Assembly: GCF_002506515.1 (NCBI RefSeq)
Contig: NZ_DAXS01000053.1
Coordinates: 44,783-58,790 of the forward strand
DNA: 14,008 bases
Direction of reading: 5' to 3'
Source: Caldivirga sp. UBA161
GTDB taxonomy: Archaea > Thermoproteota > Thermoprotei > Thermoproteales > Thermocladiaceae
A model generated the notes under the pieces. The model did not search any database. It had not been told where the DNA came from and saw only the letters and a program-made list of their open reading frames with translations. Shown here in pieces: positions 1 to 7,760 of this stretch; the stretch's first letter is position 1; each line of letters begins with the position of its first letter. The position numbers and the translations under genes were made by a program.

Positions 1-24
1 CAGAGGCATCCTGAGCATTTGTGA

Positions 25-1188
25 TTAAACATAGTTAAGGAGGGGAATGTGAATGGGTATGGGTAGTAGCGTAATCAGTGGTTTAAGCCCCTTAGCCACG
101 TAACCCATTGGCCCGCCTAAAATTAACCTAACTCCATCCCTTTCATCTAATTCAACGTAATTCCTACTCTCCTCACTTAAAGTAACCTCCACTGAACCAC
201 TCCTTACGAAGATTGTGGCCTTATCAAGCTCGCTGTTGAATCTAAGCCCCAGGGTGACTTCATAGTCCTTTAAACCATGTTCCTGAGCCCTATTACTCAA
301 TAATTGTTCAAAACTCTTGAGTAATGTATAAGCATTATTTATTCTAAATACCCCTTCAGGGAGTACTACATAGTATGATGCTATTTTAAGCAGCCTCCCA
401 AGCCTAGCTTCATCATACGCATTAACGTGAACCACAGCCTCATTAATCGATGCAGCCTTCATGAATCCACCAACTAACTCAGCCTCATGGTTGCTTAAGG
501 AAGCTACCTCAACAATGTTAGGTCTACTTAACACTCCCCTTACTGAGCTTCCCTGGCTAATTAAGTAACCATCCCCACTAATCCAAACCCTCAATGGTGG
601 TTCACCTAATGATGCTGGATCTAGGCTTACGTAACCCTTATAGCATTCCCACTTCCTCTCAACCCTTATTGGCATTGATTCATAATGCTTACTCATTAAT
701 GGGACTGCATCATCCCATTCAACACCACTAACCTCAATAGGCCTAATCCCTGACCTGGATAGTGAACGCGAAGTAATGTATAATGCCTGCTTTTGGCCGG
801 CGACCTCCCATCCAAAAGAGCCGTATCTTTGCCTATCACCCCAAAGTACTGATAATGATATTCCATCTCTCTTCATCACATTAATCACATGCCTAAGTAA
901 AGCCGTCATGTACCCCTTCCCCCTCTCCTCAGGTAATGTGGCAACACCCCCAATGCCACCTATTATGATACTGATACCGAAGCTGATAGCCTTAATTTTA
1001 AATAAGCCAACGTGAGAAACCAGTTTACCGTTATCCTCAACAACGTAGAATGATGATAAATCCCTACATTCAGCACCATAAATATAAGGATAGTATCTAG
1101 GGAAGAAACCGCTTGAGAAGCCGTAACTCCTTTCAAGCAACTTCATGAAATCATCCCACTCCTCCTCCCTAACATTCCTAATGATCAT
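25..1188 (-). CDS. Eis-like GNAT family N-acetyltransferase
   Basis: Probable acetyl-CoA-dependent N-acetyltransferase of the Eis-like group (COG4552-type), cytoplasmic, amine substrate unknown. The 387-residue protein has a GNAT fold at its N-terminus. The acetyl-CoA loop is at residues 80-93 and contains the pattern EERGKGY. It is followed by LWGDRQRYGSFGWE (115-128), where Y122 lies in the position of the tyrosine that acts as general acid in mycobacterial Eis (Y126). The middle looks like a second, degenerate GNAT domain, and residues from about 290 to the end resemble the SCP2-like C-terminal domain of Eis proteins. Length fits the family (about 400 residues). The ATG at 1188 is preceded by a TATA-like box about 30 nt upstream. 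It is a single-gene unit; the neighbouring surface-protein gene ends 46 nt upstream. Family assignment is firm, substrate is not. Confidence 0.85.
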   Translation of the reverse strand: MIIRNVREEEWDDFMKLLERSYGFSSGFFPRYYPYIYGAECRDLSSFYVVEDNGKLVSHVGLFKIKAISFGISIIIGGIGGVATLPEERGKGYMTALLRHVINVMKRDGISLSVLWGDRQRYGSFGWEVAGQKQALYITSRSLSRSGIRPIEVSGVEWDDAVPLMSKHYESMPIRVERKWECYKGYVSLDPASLGEPPLRVWISGDGYLISQGSSVRGVLSRPNIVEVASLSNHEAELVGGFMKAASINEAVVHVNAYDEARLGRLLKIASYYVVLPEGVFRINNAYTLLKSFEQLLSNRAQEHGLKDYEVTLGLRFNSELDKATIFVRSGSVEVTLSEESRNYVELDERDGVRLILGGPMGYVAKGLKPLITLLPIPIHIPLLNYV

Positions 1189-1213
1189 TAACCCACAGTA
1201 AGCGTGCTCCGTG

Positions 1214-1222
1214 TTTTAAATA
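1214..1222 (-). promoter_or_regulatory. TATA-like box of the acetyltransferase gene
   Basis: On the minus strand this reads TATTTAAAA. It is centred about 30 nt from the A of the ATG at 1188, which suggests a leaderless or very short-leader transcript. It lies in the 46-nt gap after the thermopsin-family gene. Confidence 0.5.
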
Positions 1223-1234
1223 ATACTACATTGC

Positions 1235-2923
1235 TTAATGGCGATTATTCGCGTCACTTAAGGTAAGCATAATCAATATCACAGTTACTATTAATGATGA
1301 TGCAGGAAGCACTAAGTACATTAACATTAAGATGCCCATGCTGATCTCATTAACCCACATCACCTTAATGAATAATGAACCATTAATTATCAACGACACA
1401 TCAGTGCGTTTAACTAGAGTACTATTATTAAGTAAGTAGCCTTTAAATGTCATTAAACCCAAGTACCTTGGTTCCTTAAGCTTAAGCACATACCCCTTAG
1501 GATACCAATGCACTAGTGGTGTTTCATTCCCATCCAACCCGATTAACCTTACTTCAAACAATTGATTATACATTACCCTTACCTCAGTTGGCCCATTAAC
1601 AGTAATGGTTACGTTACTTGAATTAATAACATGCGTCCCATTAATAATGAACCCAATGGGCTTTATTAACGATGAACCATTAATGAATAATCCACCTAGA
1701 GTTAAATTAATCATGTATCCCTTAGGAACCATCATGAATCCAGTACTATTGATGGATATCACAAGGACAGGCATGTAGTAGTACAATGGTCCAGGATACT
1801 CGTAGGCATTGCCAATAACCTGAACATTAACACCCTTACTTACTAAGGCTGATGCATTAGCCACAGCCTCGCCTGTCAATGTACCAATACCCCACGTGTA
1901 TGGCGCTGGGTAGTATGATCCATTAACCCTATGAAGCAGTGTGAAGGTTGCATTAATGTTCTTAATCACCGCCCCTATTCCACACACTGGCCCAGTTATT
2001 ACTAATTCAGAATCAATAGGTATTCCGAATTCGGCGTAGCCTGAACCATTAACTACTATGCTTGGTTTACTTACGTTAATTAATGTAACGTTATCAAACC
2101 ACCTTAATGACCCTTGAATACCATAGCCAAAGCTTATGTGAGTTGAATTGGATCCATTAACCATTATGGCTAACGTTAAGTTGAAGGGTGGGTTTAATTT
2201 ACCTATAATATTATTGTACGCGTAGTATTGTTGGCCATTGAAACTACTGATGGATCCTAAACCTACTACATTACTTAAGGTGGCGTTGGGTGATGTTATA
2301 TTCCACACGTTATCAACAATTGAAGCCGTAGTTTCATTAAATATTGCAACATCTTGAACTATGTAGTATCCACCACCAGCCCTAACTATTGAATTCAATT
2401 GAACATCAACATACCCATCACCAGCCCTAACCCCACAACCACTCCTAACATCAGTTACAGTAATACTCCTAATGAATGCTACACCCAATACCTCACTTGT
2501 TTCATAGGAGTAGGCTAATAATGGCTCACCGTAGTATAATGCTATACCATAGTCGGCAATACCAATTGGATTATAGGAGTAGAATACTTCATTGGAACTA
2601 TTATGCTGAAACATGTAGAATAGGTAAACGGAATAATTATTATCATTAATGAATAATACACGTGACTCACCCCGCCTAATGGTTAGTGAAGCATTACCAT
2701 TAACTACATGATTAATGCCCTGAACCTCAACTACTAATGATGAATTAGCCACCACATAAAGTAGCCCTGGCCCATTAACGTAGGTTACGTATGATGAATT
2801 AGGGTTAATTAATAAACCATACATTGGTATTCCTGAACCAATACTCATGTTGAATGATACTGGAGTCGCATTAATAATCTGAGGCTGCATTACCGCCGCT
2901 ATTAATAGCGTTAACACTATCAT
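1235..2923 (-). CDS. Thermopsin-family (peptidase A5) surface protein, membrane-anchored
   Basis: Probable secreted, cell-surface acid protease or protease-like protein of the thermopsin family. With residues counted from the TTG at 2932 (565 aa), there is an N-terminal hydrophobic signal sequence (about 1-20). Thermopsin-type motifs follow: PIGIADYGI (122-130), VDVQLN (175-180), YYIVQDVAIF (189-198), DNVW (207-210), FGYGIQG (268-274) and WFDNVTL (278-284). The C-terminal third is a repeated beta-rich region. A hydrophobic helix at about 532-558 ends in a short polar tail and should anchor the protein in the membrane. I count more than 25 N-x-S/T sequons, as expected for an S-layer-exposed archaeal glycoprotein. 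The proteolytic Asp of this family is not settled, so activity is inferred. Two starts are possible: TTG at 2932, or ATG at 2923 (562 aa). I prefer the ATG because a TATA-like box is centred 25 nt upstream and there is no Shine-Dalgarno before the TTG. It is third in a cluster after a membrane protein and a ParA-like ATPase. Confidence 0.8.
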   Translation of the reverse strand: MIVLTLLIAAVMQPQIINATPVSFNMSIGSGIPMYGLLINPNSSYVTYVNGPGLLYVVANSSLVVEVQGINHVVNGNASLTIRRGESRVLFINDNNYSVYLFYMFQHNSSNEVFYSYNPIGIADYGIALYYGEPLLAYSYETSEVLGVAFIRSITVTDVRSGCGVRAGDGYVDVQLNSIVRAGGGYYIVQDVAIFNETTASIVDNVWNITSPNATLSNVVGLGSISSFNGQQYYAYNNIIGKLNPPFNLTLAIMVNGSNSTHISFGYGIQGSLRWFDNVTLINVSKPSIVVNGSGYAEFGIPIDSELVITGPVCGIGAVIKNINATFTLLHRVNGSYYPAPYTWGIGTLTGEAVANASALVSKGVNVQVIGNAYEYPGPLYYYMPVLVISINSTGFMMVPKGYMINLTLGGLFINGSSLIKPIGFIINGTHVINSSNVTITVNGPTEVRVMYNQLFEVRLIGLDGNETPLVHWYPKGYVLKLKEPRYLGLMTFKGYLLNNSTLVKRTDVSLIINGSLFIKVMWVNEISMGILMLMYLVLPASSLIVTVILIMLTLSDANNRH

Positions 2924-2944
2924 TATTAACAATCGCTAGGCTGC

Positions 2945-2952
2945 ATTTAAAT
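2945..2952 (-). promoter_or_regulatory. Candidate internal promoter of the thermopsin-family gene
   Basis: The self-complementary element ATTTAAAT is centred about 25 nt upstream of the ATG at 2923, just past the stop codon of the ParA-like gene. The spacing matches the other leaderless promoters here, so the surface-protein gene may be transcribed on its own as well as by read-through. Confidence 0.4.
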
Positions 2953-2956
2953 TAAT

Positions 2957-3757
2957 TTAACGCTTAACAGTAAGTGGCGCTATGACCTCATTAAAGTACT
3001 TGATTATATCCCTTATTGCCTGTGATTCACCAGGCGATATTTTAAGAACTTCAACCTCCATTGCCTGCCTAGCAACGTAGAGTAATTTATCGTAGGCAAC
3101 AGTGTATGGCTTAATCCCAGTAATCTCCTCAACCACATTAACCCACTCCTTACCTGTTGTTGGATCCACTGGGTACTTGTAATCAAACATATTCAATATT
3201 GGCGGCAATATGGTTACATTACTCTTAATTCCCTTAATGAAACCTACTATTGATGATAATGACTCAATGGAACTATGATCAACGGTAGTAACTGGTATTA
3301 CGTGTGTTGATTCACTTACTATAGGTTCTAGGAATTGCCTCGTGAAGCCCACTGACGGCGTATCAACCACCAACATTATTGGCTTCAAGTACTCTGTAAT
3401 AATCCTTATTATGTACCTTAATTTAAATAATGGTAAACCCTCCACTATGCTACCTGGTACTGAGAAGACTAACCTCATCTCTTCACTATTAATCACCCAT
3501 GATTTAAGGTAAAGCGCGTAAAGTGGATTATTTATCTTACCGGTTAAGTAATCTGATAGCGTGTAATTAACCTTAGTTAATGAACTCAGTAGGACCTTAG
3601 ATGCTGAACCATTATCAACACCTAAGTCAAGAAGCACAACTGGGTATGGTGAGGAACCCCTAAGCCTATATGCAGCTAATGTTGCTGTATTAACAGCTAT
3701 GGTTGTCTTACCAGTACCCCCCTTGGAACCACTGACTACGGTTATAATAACTGTCAA
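2957..3757 (-). CDS. ParA/MinD-family P-loop ATPase
   Basis: Cytoplasmic ATPase of the SIMIBI class (ParA/MinD/Soj-like); such proteins dimerise on ATP and position other molecules on membranes or DNA. The 266-residue protein shows the deviant Walker A KGGTGKTT (12-19, signature lysine K12), a switch I-like segment LLDLGVDNGSASK (42-54), Walker B LVVDTPS (129-135), and a later ILNMF segment (187-191) like the conserved Asn region of the family. In switch I the second Asp of the usual DxD is Gly46, though Asp48 is close by. The start is TTG at 3757, overlapping the stop of the upstream membrane-protein gene as TTGA. A Shine-Dalgarno (AGGTGAGGAG on the minus strand) precedes it, which supports that start and translational coupling. 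No ParB-like partner is visible. The genetic partners are a small membrane protein and a secreted thermopsin-family protein, so a membrane-positioning role is more likely than plasmid partition; that is inference. Confidence 0.85.
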   Translation of the reverse strand: MTVIITVVSGSKGGTGKTTIAVNTATLAAYRLRGSSPYPVVLLDLGVDNGSASKVLLSSLTKVNYTLSDYLTGKINNPLYALYLKSWVINSEEMRLVFSVPGSIVEGLPLFKLRYIIRIITEYLKPIMLVVDTPSVGFTRQFLEPIVSESTHVIPVTTVDHSSIESLSSIVGFIKGIKSNVTILPPILNMFDYKYPVDPTTGKEWVNVVEEITGIKPYTVAYDKLLYVARQAMEVEVLKISPGESQAIRDIIKYFNEVIAPLTVKR

Positions 3758-3993
3758 TACTCCTCACCTGGCTTCCTAATACCCCTATTCTTAATATCAC
3801 TAGGCCCAGGCTCACCTGGAGCCTCATTACTCTCAGTACTCTTACCCTTAGATAATGTTAATGCACTTAACACTAACACTATTATACCTACCCCATAGAC
3901 TATGGGGCCAATTATTGCGTAGCCTAACATTGATGCTGCATATCCAATCACATTAAGCACTGCACCAATCATGAGTATTATTCTAGCATCCAT
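3754..3993 (-). CDS. Small two-helix membrane protein (unrecognised)
   Basis: A 79-residue integral membrane protein that I do not recognise. Two hydrophobic helices are visible at about residues 5-28 and 31-48, separated by a short Gly-Pro turn. They are followed by a polar, Pro/Gly/charge-rich tail (49-79) with no helix-forming pattern. The short turn suggests a hairpin with both ends on the same side; with Lys/Ser-rich sequence after helix 2, that side is probably the cytoplasm, where the tail could meet the ParA-like ATPase. It is the first gene of the cluster: its ATG at 3993 is 25-26 nt from a TATA-like box, and its stop overlaps the ATPase start by four bases. The overlap and shared strand make co-expression likely. 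Function is unknown; a membrane receptor or anchor for the ATPase is a guess from context. Confidence 0.75.
   Translation of the reverse strand: MDARIILMIGAVLNVIGYAASMLGYAIIGPIVYGVGIIVLVLSALTLSKGKSTESNEAPGEPGPSDIKNRGIRKPGEEY
3760..3768 (-). promoter_or_regulatory. Shine-Dalgarno for the TTG start of the ParA-like gene
   Basis: On the minus strand it reads GGTGAGGAG, two bases before the TTG at 3757; its GGTGA core leaves a spacer of six bases. It lies inside the end of the upstream gene and marks an internal operon gene, in contrast to the leaderless first genes around it. Confidence 0.6.
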
Positions 3994-4013
3994 AGTTAAA
4001 CGTAGGCATTCAG

Positions 4014-4023
4014 TATTAAAAAA
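4014..4023 (-). promoter_or_regulatory. TATA-like box of the membrane protein-ATPase-thermopsin cluster
   Basis: On the minus strand it reads TTTTTTAATA, centred 25-26 nt upstream of the ATG at 3993. The transcript should therefore start at or next to the start codon (leaderless). Confidence 0.6.
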
Positions 4024-4058
4024 TTATCTTTAATGAATCTAGGAGTTAACATCACATG

Positions 4059-5768
4059 TTAGGCGAAGCCAGTTATGAACTTACCTGGATTCAGCCTTAA
4101 CCAATCCTTAGCATCCATCTTAAGGTTCCTCTCAATCCTATCCCTATGGAAGTTGTTAAGCGTGCAGAATGGTATTATTCTCCCATCAGGTACTGCGTAA
4201 TGAATGTCGCATCTTTGTATGCGCTGAACATCAAAGTTCATAGTATCCATGAAGTGCATTATACCTATCCCAACTATGTTAAACATAAATTTACCTAATG
4301 CCTCATAACTCCTCTTAAGTAGGACATCCTGAAGCAGATCCTTAACTGCCTTATGCTTAACATACTTAAGTAGCTTAAGAACCCTTAAGCTTCCAACAGC
4401 CTTATGAACCCCACCCTTACTAACCTCATTGTATATCCTCCATATTTCAGCCTCAAACCCATCTACATCAACAAGCTTCGTTATTGGGATTATATCCTTA
4501 GCATCCTCATCATAATATATGAAGGTTGCAGCCCCACAGACAGGGTTATTGGTGAAGAGTGGCTTAGGTGAATCCGTGAGGACCTCAATTAATTTACCAA
4601 GGGCCACTGGCCAGTTAACTGGCCTCCAATCCCACCTACTAATCTTACCCCCAGTCTGCTTCTCAGTATTTATTAATACATCCGGTATAGTTATCCTGTA
4701 TTGCCTAAGCTCCTCAGGTGAGTATTCCCTAGCCCTACCTGCAAAGGCCACTGGCTGAATGTTAATCCACCTAACAACATCCCTATTCTGAACCGCAAAG
4801 TCAATGATCTTACCCATATCATTATCATTATAATTCTTAGCCATCGTCACAACTAGCACAATTGACCTATGCCCAAGCTTCCTAGCGTTCTCAATAACCT
4901 TCTTCCTTAATTCAACATAAGCCTTTGGATCATATAGCCTATGCCTCCATACACCCTTATTATTAGGGTCGATAGTATCGAATTGAAGGTATATTGTTGA
5001 CATCCCGGCGTCAAGCAATGCCTTATAGTAATTAATATCATTAGCTATCCTAATACCATTAGTATTAACCTCAACATGATCAAAGCCAAGCTTCCTAGCC
5101 ATCCTAACTATCTCCGGTAAATCATTCCTAAGAGTTGGCTCGCCACCACTTAATTGAAGTGCATTAGGTGCCCATGGTCCTTGACTCCTAAGTATCCTCA
5201 TCATGCGTTCTATATCAGCTAGTGATGGTTCATAGACATAGCCTGCTACTCCCGCATTAGCAAAGCACACCGGGCACTTCATATTGCATCTATTAGTTAC
5301 ATCAATTATGGCTAATGCAGTATTACTCTTATGCACTGGGCATAAGCCACAGGCAAAGGGGCAGCCGCCAGCCTCCTCATAGTAGGTTACGTCAGTATTT
5401 GGGTTAACTAGGCCTTTACCAATGTAGTTTGGGTCATCCCACTGGAGGTAGTAGTAATACATCTCGGCATCACCCCAGTAAATGTCTAGGAATTGGCCAT
5501 GCTCTGGGCAGGTTTTCTTAAGCCAAATTACATTATCATGCTCATAGACAACCATTGGTATTTGCTTATTACAGACTGGGCAGACTGAGGTCGATATCTT
5601 TATTACCCTGGATGGTTCAGGTATATTAAACTTCCTCTTATACATTGATTGAAGATTCTGGTCATTGATAAGCCTAGTGAATGCCTTAGGGAGTTTGAAG
5701 CGGCCCAGATCAACAAGGGGTTTAGCGGCAGATTCCTTAGTGGCCTTTGCGGTTACTAATTCCTGCAT
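4059..5768 (-). CDS. tes: Radical SAM tetraether lipid synthase-type protein (Tes)
   Basis: Probable tetraether synthase, the radical SAM enzyme that joins the phytanyl chain ends of two diether lipids to make membrane-spanning GDGT lipids (family of Methanocaldococcus MJ0619, COG1964). Residues are numbered from a TTG at 5780 (573 aa). An N-terminal rubredoxin-like zone has CPVC (C67, C70) and CPEHG (C91). A second Cys group follows: C140, C144, C147 in GGCPFACGLCPVHKSN. The radical SAM CxxxCxxC is RCNMKCPVC (C165, C169, C172), and SGGEPT (211-216) is the SAM-binding motif. C415, C524 and C539 in the C-terminal part are candidate ligands for further clusters. This many-cluster layout and the length match Tes. 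The ATG at 5768 (569 aa) is the better start, since a TATA-like box is centred 25-26 nt upstream of it but only 13 nt from the TTG. It is a single-gene unit. A Tes paralogue with another lipid substrate cannot be excluded. Confidence 0.85.
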   Translation of the reverse strand: MQELVTAKATKESAAKPLVDLGRFKLPKAFTRLINDQNLQSMYKRKFNIPEPSRVIKISTSVCPVCNKQIPMVVYEHDNVIWLKKTCPEHGQFLDIYWGDAEMYYYYLQWDDPNYIGKGLVNPNTDVTYYEEAGGCPFACGLCPVHKSNTALAIIDVTNRCNMKCPVCFANAGVAGYVYEPSLADIERMMRILRSQGPWAPNALQLSGGEPTLRNDLPEIVRMARKLGFDHVEVNTNGIRIANDINYYKALLDAGMSTIYLQFDTIDPNNKGVWRHRLYDPKAYVELRKKVIENARKLGHRSIVLVVTMAKNYNDNDMGKIIDFAVQNRDVVRWINIQPVAFAGRAREYSPEELRQYRITIPDVLINTEKQTGGKISRWDWRPVNWPVALGKLIEVLTDSPKPLFTNNPVCGAATFIYYDEDAKDIIPITKLVDVDGFEAEIWRIYNEVSKGGVHKAVGSLRVLKLLKYVKHKAVKDLLQDVLLKRSYEALGKFMFNIVGIGIMHFMDTMNFDVQRIQRCDIHYAVPDGRIIPFCTLNNFHRDRIERNLKMDAKDWLRLNPGKFITGFA

Positions 5769-5788
5769 TAACTGAACCAAGCCCTGGC

Positions 5789-5798
5789 TTATTAATAA
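5789..5798 (-). promoter_or_regulatory. TATA-like box of the tetraether synthase gene
   Basis: The palindromic element TTATTAATAA is centred 25-26 nt from the ATG at 5768. It argues for that ATG and against the TTG 12 nt further upstream. It sits in the 49-61 nt gap behind the GH15 gene. Confidence 0.6.
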
Positions 5799-5829
5799 GC
5801 TTTACACACTACTAATACTCTGAGAAGTA

Positions 5830-7644
5830 TCACTTATTATCAACAAGGGGCGGCGCTATTTTATTAAATAAATCATTATTAATTAACTCAGCTACTATAT
5901 ACATTGCATGTGACCAAGCCAATGGCACTGCTGAGATCGGCCTCCCTGAATTCTTATCAACCTGCTCCGGTAGCATACCGGTACTGGTACTATGGGTTAA
6001 GGCCCACTTTATTAATTCGCTAGCCTTATCAATGTTGCCGGCTAGCTTATGGTATATTGCCAGCCAAAGAGTTGTTATTATCCATGGGTTACCACCGTAG
6101 TACTTATCCTCAGGATTCCTACCCACTCCACCAACCTTATATTTGAACGCCCCCTCAATGGTTTCAGCATTCATCTTCATCCTATCATCACTCACATTAA
6201 CCATGTTGAATGGGAAAACTAAGCCAAGTGTGGCTGAATCAGGTATATTGAATCTTGGTTTAATTATCTTAGCGAAGAATCTACCATTCCAAGCCTGATT
6301 AAGCGTTGCTGAGCGAACAATAGAAGCATACCTACTCCACTCCACAGCCCTATTCCTATCACCAATTTCACCAGCTAAATATGCCGCAGATGATAAGGCT
6401 GCATAAACTGAGGCATTAGTATAAGTGTGAACACCCAGATGCTCTTCCCAAGGCCCAACAGTGGGTGTTGTTAAGCCATCATCACTCACGTTGGCCGCTA
6501 AGTACTCGGCCGCCCTCCTAACCATTATCCACGTATTCTTCAGGAATTGCCTATCTAGGGTTAACTTAAAGTGCACGTAGGTGGCTAGAACCACTGAGGC
6601 TGTTTCATCTATTTGAAAGGACCATGATGGGGCCTTAAGCCCAGGCTCGGCATAATACCTTTGATAGAAGGCCCCATTCTCCCCCTGCGATTTAACTGCC
6701 CAATTAATGAACTTAACTGCCTCATCATGGTAACCGAGAATATCTAATGCTATAGCTGAGTAAGCTGCATCCCTGGGCCAGCAATACCTGTAATCAGGCC
6801 ATAGTGTTGGTGCAGCTATGAATGCCCCCTCAGAGTCTTGAAGCATCTTAATTACGTACGCTGAATGCTTAACCATCTCCTCATTAATAACCCCACTTAA
6901 CTTGACCTTACTAATCCAGTTCCCCCAATGATCAGAAACACCATGGCTTAAGACGCAGCAATCCATGGACTTAACCTTAGCTAACTCCCTTAACGCAGCC
7001 TCCTCACTCCTATCTAGGACTAAGTAAATGGTTAATGTTTCCTCATCCCTAAGCCTCCACATTAACGCGAAGTTAACTCCCCTGAAGCCCTCATATATGC
7101 TTAGCTTATTCATTTTTAATTCACCATCATAGGCGTCTGTGAATGCATCTGAGTCAGCGCCTAATTGGCCAATCTGATAACCATTGGGTATCCTATCACC
7201 TGAAACAACTAGGGTAAGGCCCCTCTTATAATCAACAACGGCGCCATACCTCTCATCAAAGTAAGCTGCATCAGCAGTGTGGGTTTCCCATAATTGAGGT
7301 GAAGTGTAGTATATGAAGTTGAATTCACCAGGTATACTGAATTCAAATCTTCTGATAAGTATATTTTCACTATGAAGCACAAAGTCAATTACCTTAACTG
7401 AGGCATCCCCACTCCTGAACACAGTCTCTAAGACCCCTGGAGCAGCATACTTCTGCCTAATATCACCCCAATCAGTTAGCCAACTGAAGTAACCCCTCCT
7501 ATATATTCCAGGTAATGAGGAATGAATGTTCTGAGGGAATGATTTAGTTGGGTAAAATAAGTACCTTAACTCCCCTCTACCACCAATAACAGCAAGCATA
7601 CTGCCATTACCTATAATGCTCTGCTCATAAACAGCCTCCATCAT
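5830..7644 (-). CDS. Glycoside hydrolase family 15 (glucoamylase or trehalase)
   Basis: Probable intracellular exo-acting alpha-glucosidase of family GH15, releasing glucose from starch/glycogen fragments or from trehalose. The 604-residue protein has an N-terminal beta-sandwich domain (about 1-240), then an (alpha/alpha)6 barrel (about 255-600). Barrel motifs are YRYCWPRDAAYS (285-296), QIDETA (344-349), GPWEEHLGVHTYTN (397-410, containing the general acid Glu), GGNPWIITTLWLA (517-529), LPEQVD (558-563, Glu560 as general base) and PLAWSHAMY (574-582). Both catalytic carboxylates are present, so it should be active. There is no signal peptide, so it acts in the cytoplasm. Length matches archaeal GH15 enzymes. 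The ATG at 7644 (ATGATG) has a TATA-like box 26 nt upstream, giving a leaderless gene. Archaeal GH15 includes both glucoamylases and trehalases, and the sequence alone does not tell me which. Confidence 0.9.
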   Translation of the reverse strand: MMEAVYEQSIIGNGSMLAVIGGRGELRYLFYPTKSFPQNIHSSLPGIYRRGYFSWLTDWGDIRQKYAAPGVLETVFRSGDASVKVIDFVLHSENILIRRFEFSIPGEFNFIYYTSPQLWETHTADAAYFDERYGAVVDYKRGLTLVVSGDRIPNGYQIGQLGADSDAFTDAYDGELKMNKLSIYEGFRGVNFALMWRLRDEETLTIYLVLDRSEEAALRELAKVKSMDCCVLSHGVSDHWGNWISKVKLSGVINEEMVKHSAYVIKMLQDSEGAFIAAPTLWPDYRYCWPRDAAYSAIALDILGYHDEAVKFINWAVKSQGENGAFYQRYYAEPGLKAPSWSFQIDETASVVLATYVHFKLTLDRQFLKNTWIMVRRAAEYLAANVSDDGLTTPTVGPWEEHLGVHTYTNASVYAALSSAAYLAGEIGDRNRAVEWSRYASIVRSATLNQAWNGRFFAKIIKPRFNIPDSATLGLVFPFNMVNVSDDRMKMNAETIEGAFKYKVGGVGRNPEDKYYGGNPWIITTLWLAIYHKLAGNIDKASELIKWALTHSTSTGMLPEQVDKNSGRPISAVPLAWSHAMYIVAELINNDLFNKIAPPLVDNK

Positions 7645-7665
7645 TAGTTAGCTATTAGGTGTAAG

Positions 7666-7674
7666 CTTATTAAA
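7666..7674 (-). promoter_or_regulatory. TATA-like box of the GH15 gene
   Basis: On the minus strand it reads TTTAATAAG, centred 26 nt upstream of the ATG at 7644. The spacing indicates a leaderless mRNA. Confidence 0.6.
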
Positions 7675-7745
7675 TGTTACATTCACCATGAATCAACGCA
7701 CCATGCTCACCATAACTGGTGCTTAAGCATCATTAAATGAACAAG

Positions 7746-7760
7746 AATGATTACATCATT
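7746..7760. promoter_or_regulatory. Perfect inverted repeat, possible operator
   Basis: AATGAT and ATCATT arms flank a TAC spacer, and the sequence TGATCA follows a few bases later (7763-7768). It lies in the divergent 234-nt gap between the GH15 gene and the small plus-strand gene, upstream of the latter's AT-rich promoter elements. That is a suitable place for a dimeric regulator, but such a short repeat in AT-rich DNA can arise by chance. Confidence 0.25.

Noticed and set aside
776..1015. Reading frame on the plus strand opposite the acetyltransferase
   Set aside because: It is antisense to a gene with clear family motifs and has no promoter or recognisable domain.
5815..5830. Inverted repeat ATACT/AGTAT at the end of the GH15 gene as a terminator
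   Set aside because: The stem is only five AT-rich pairs, overlaps the stop codon and has no T run after it.
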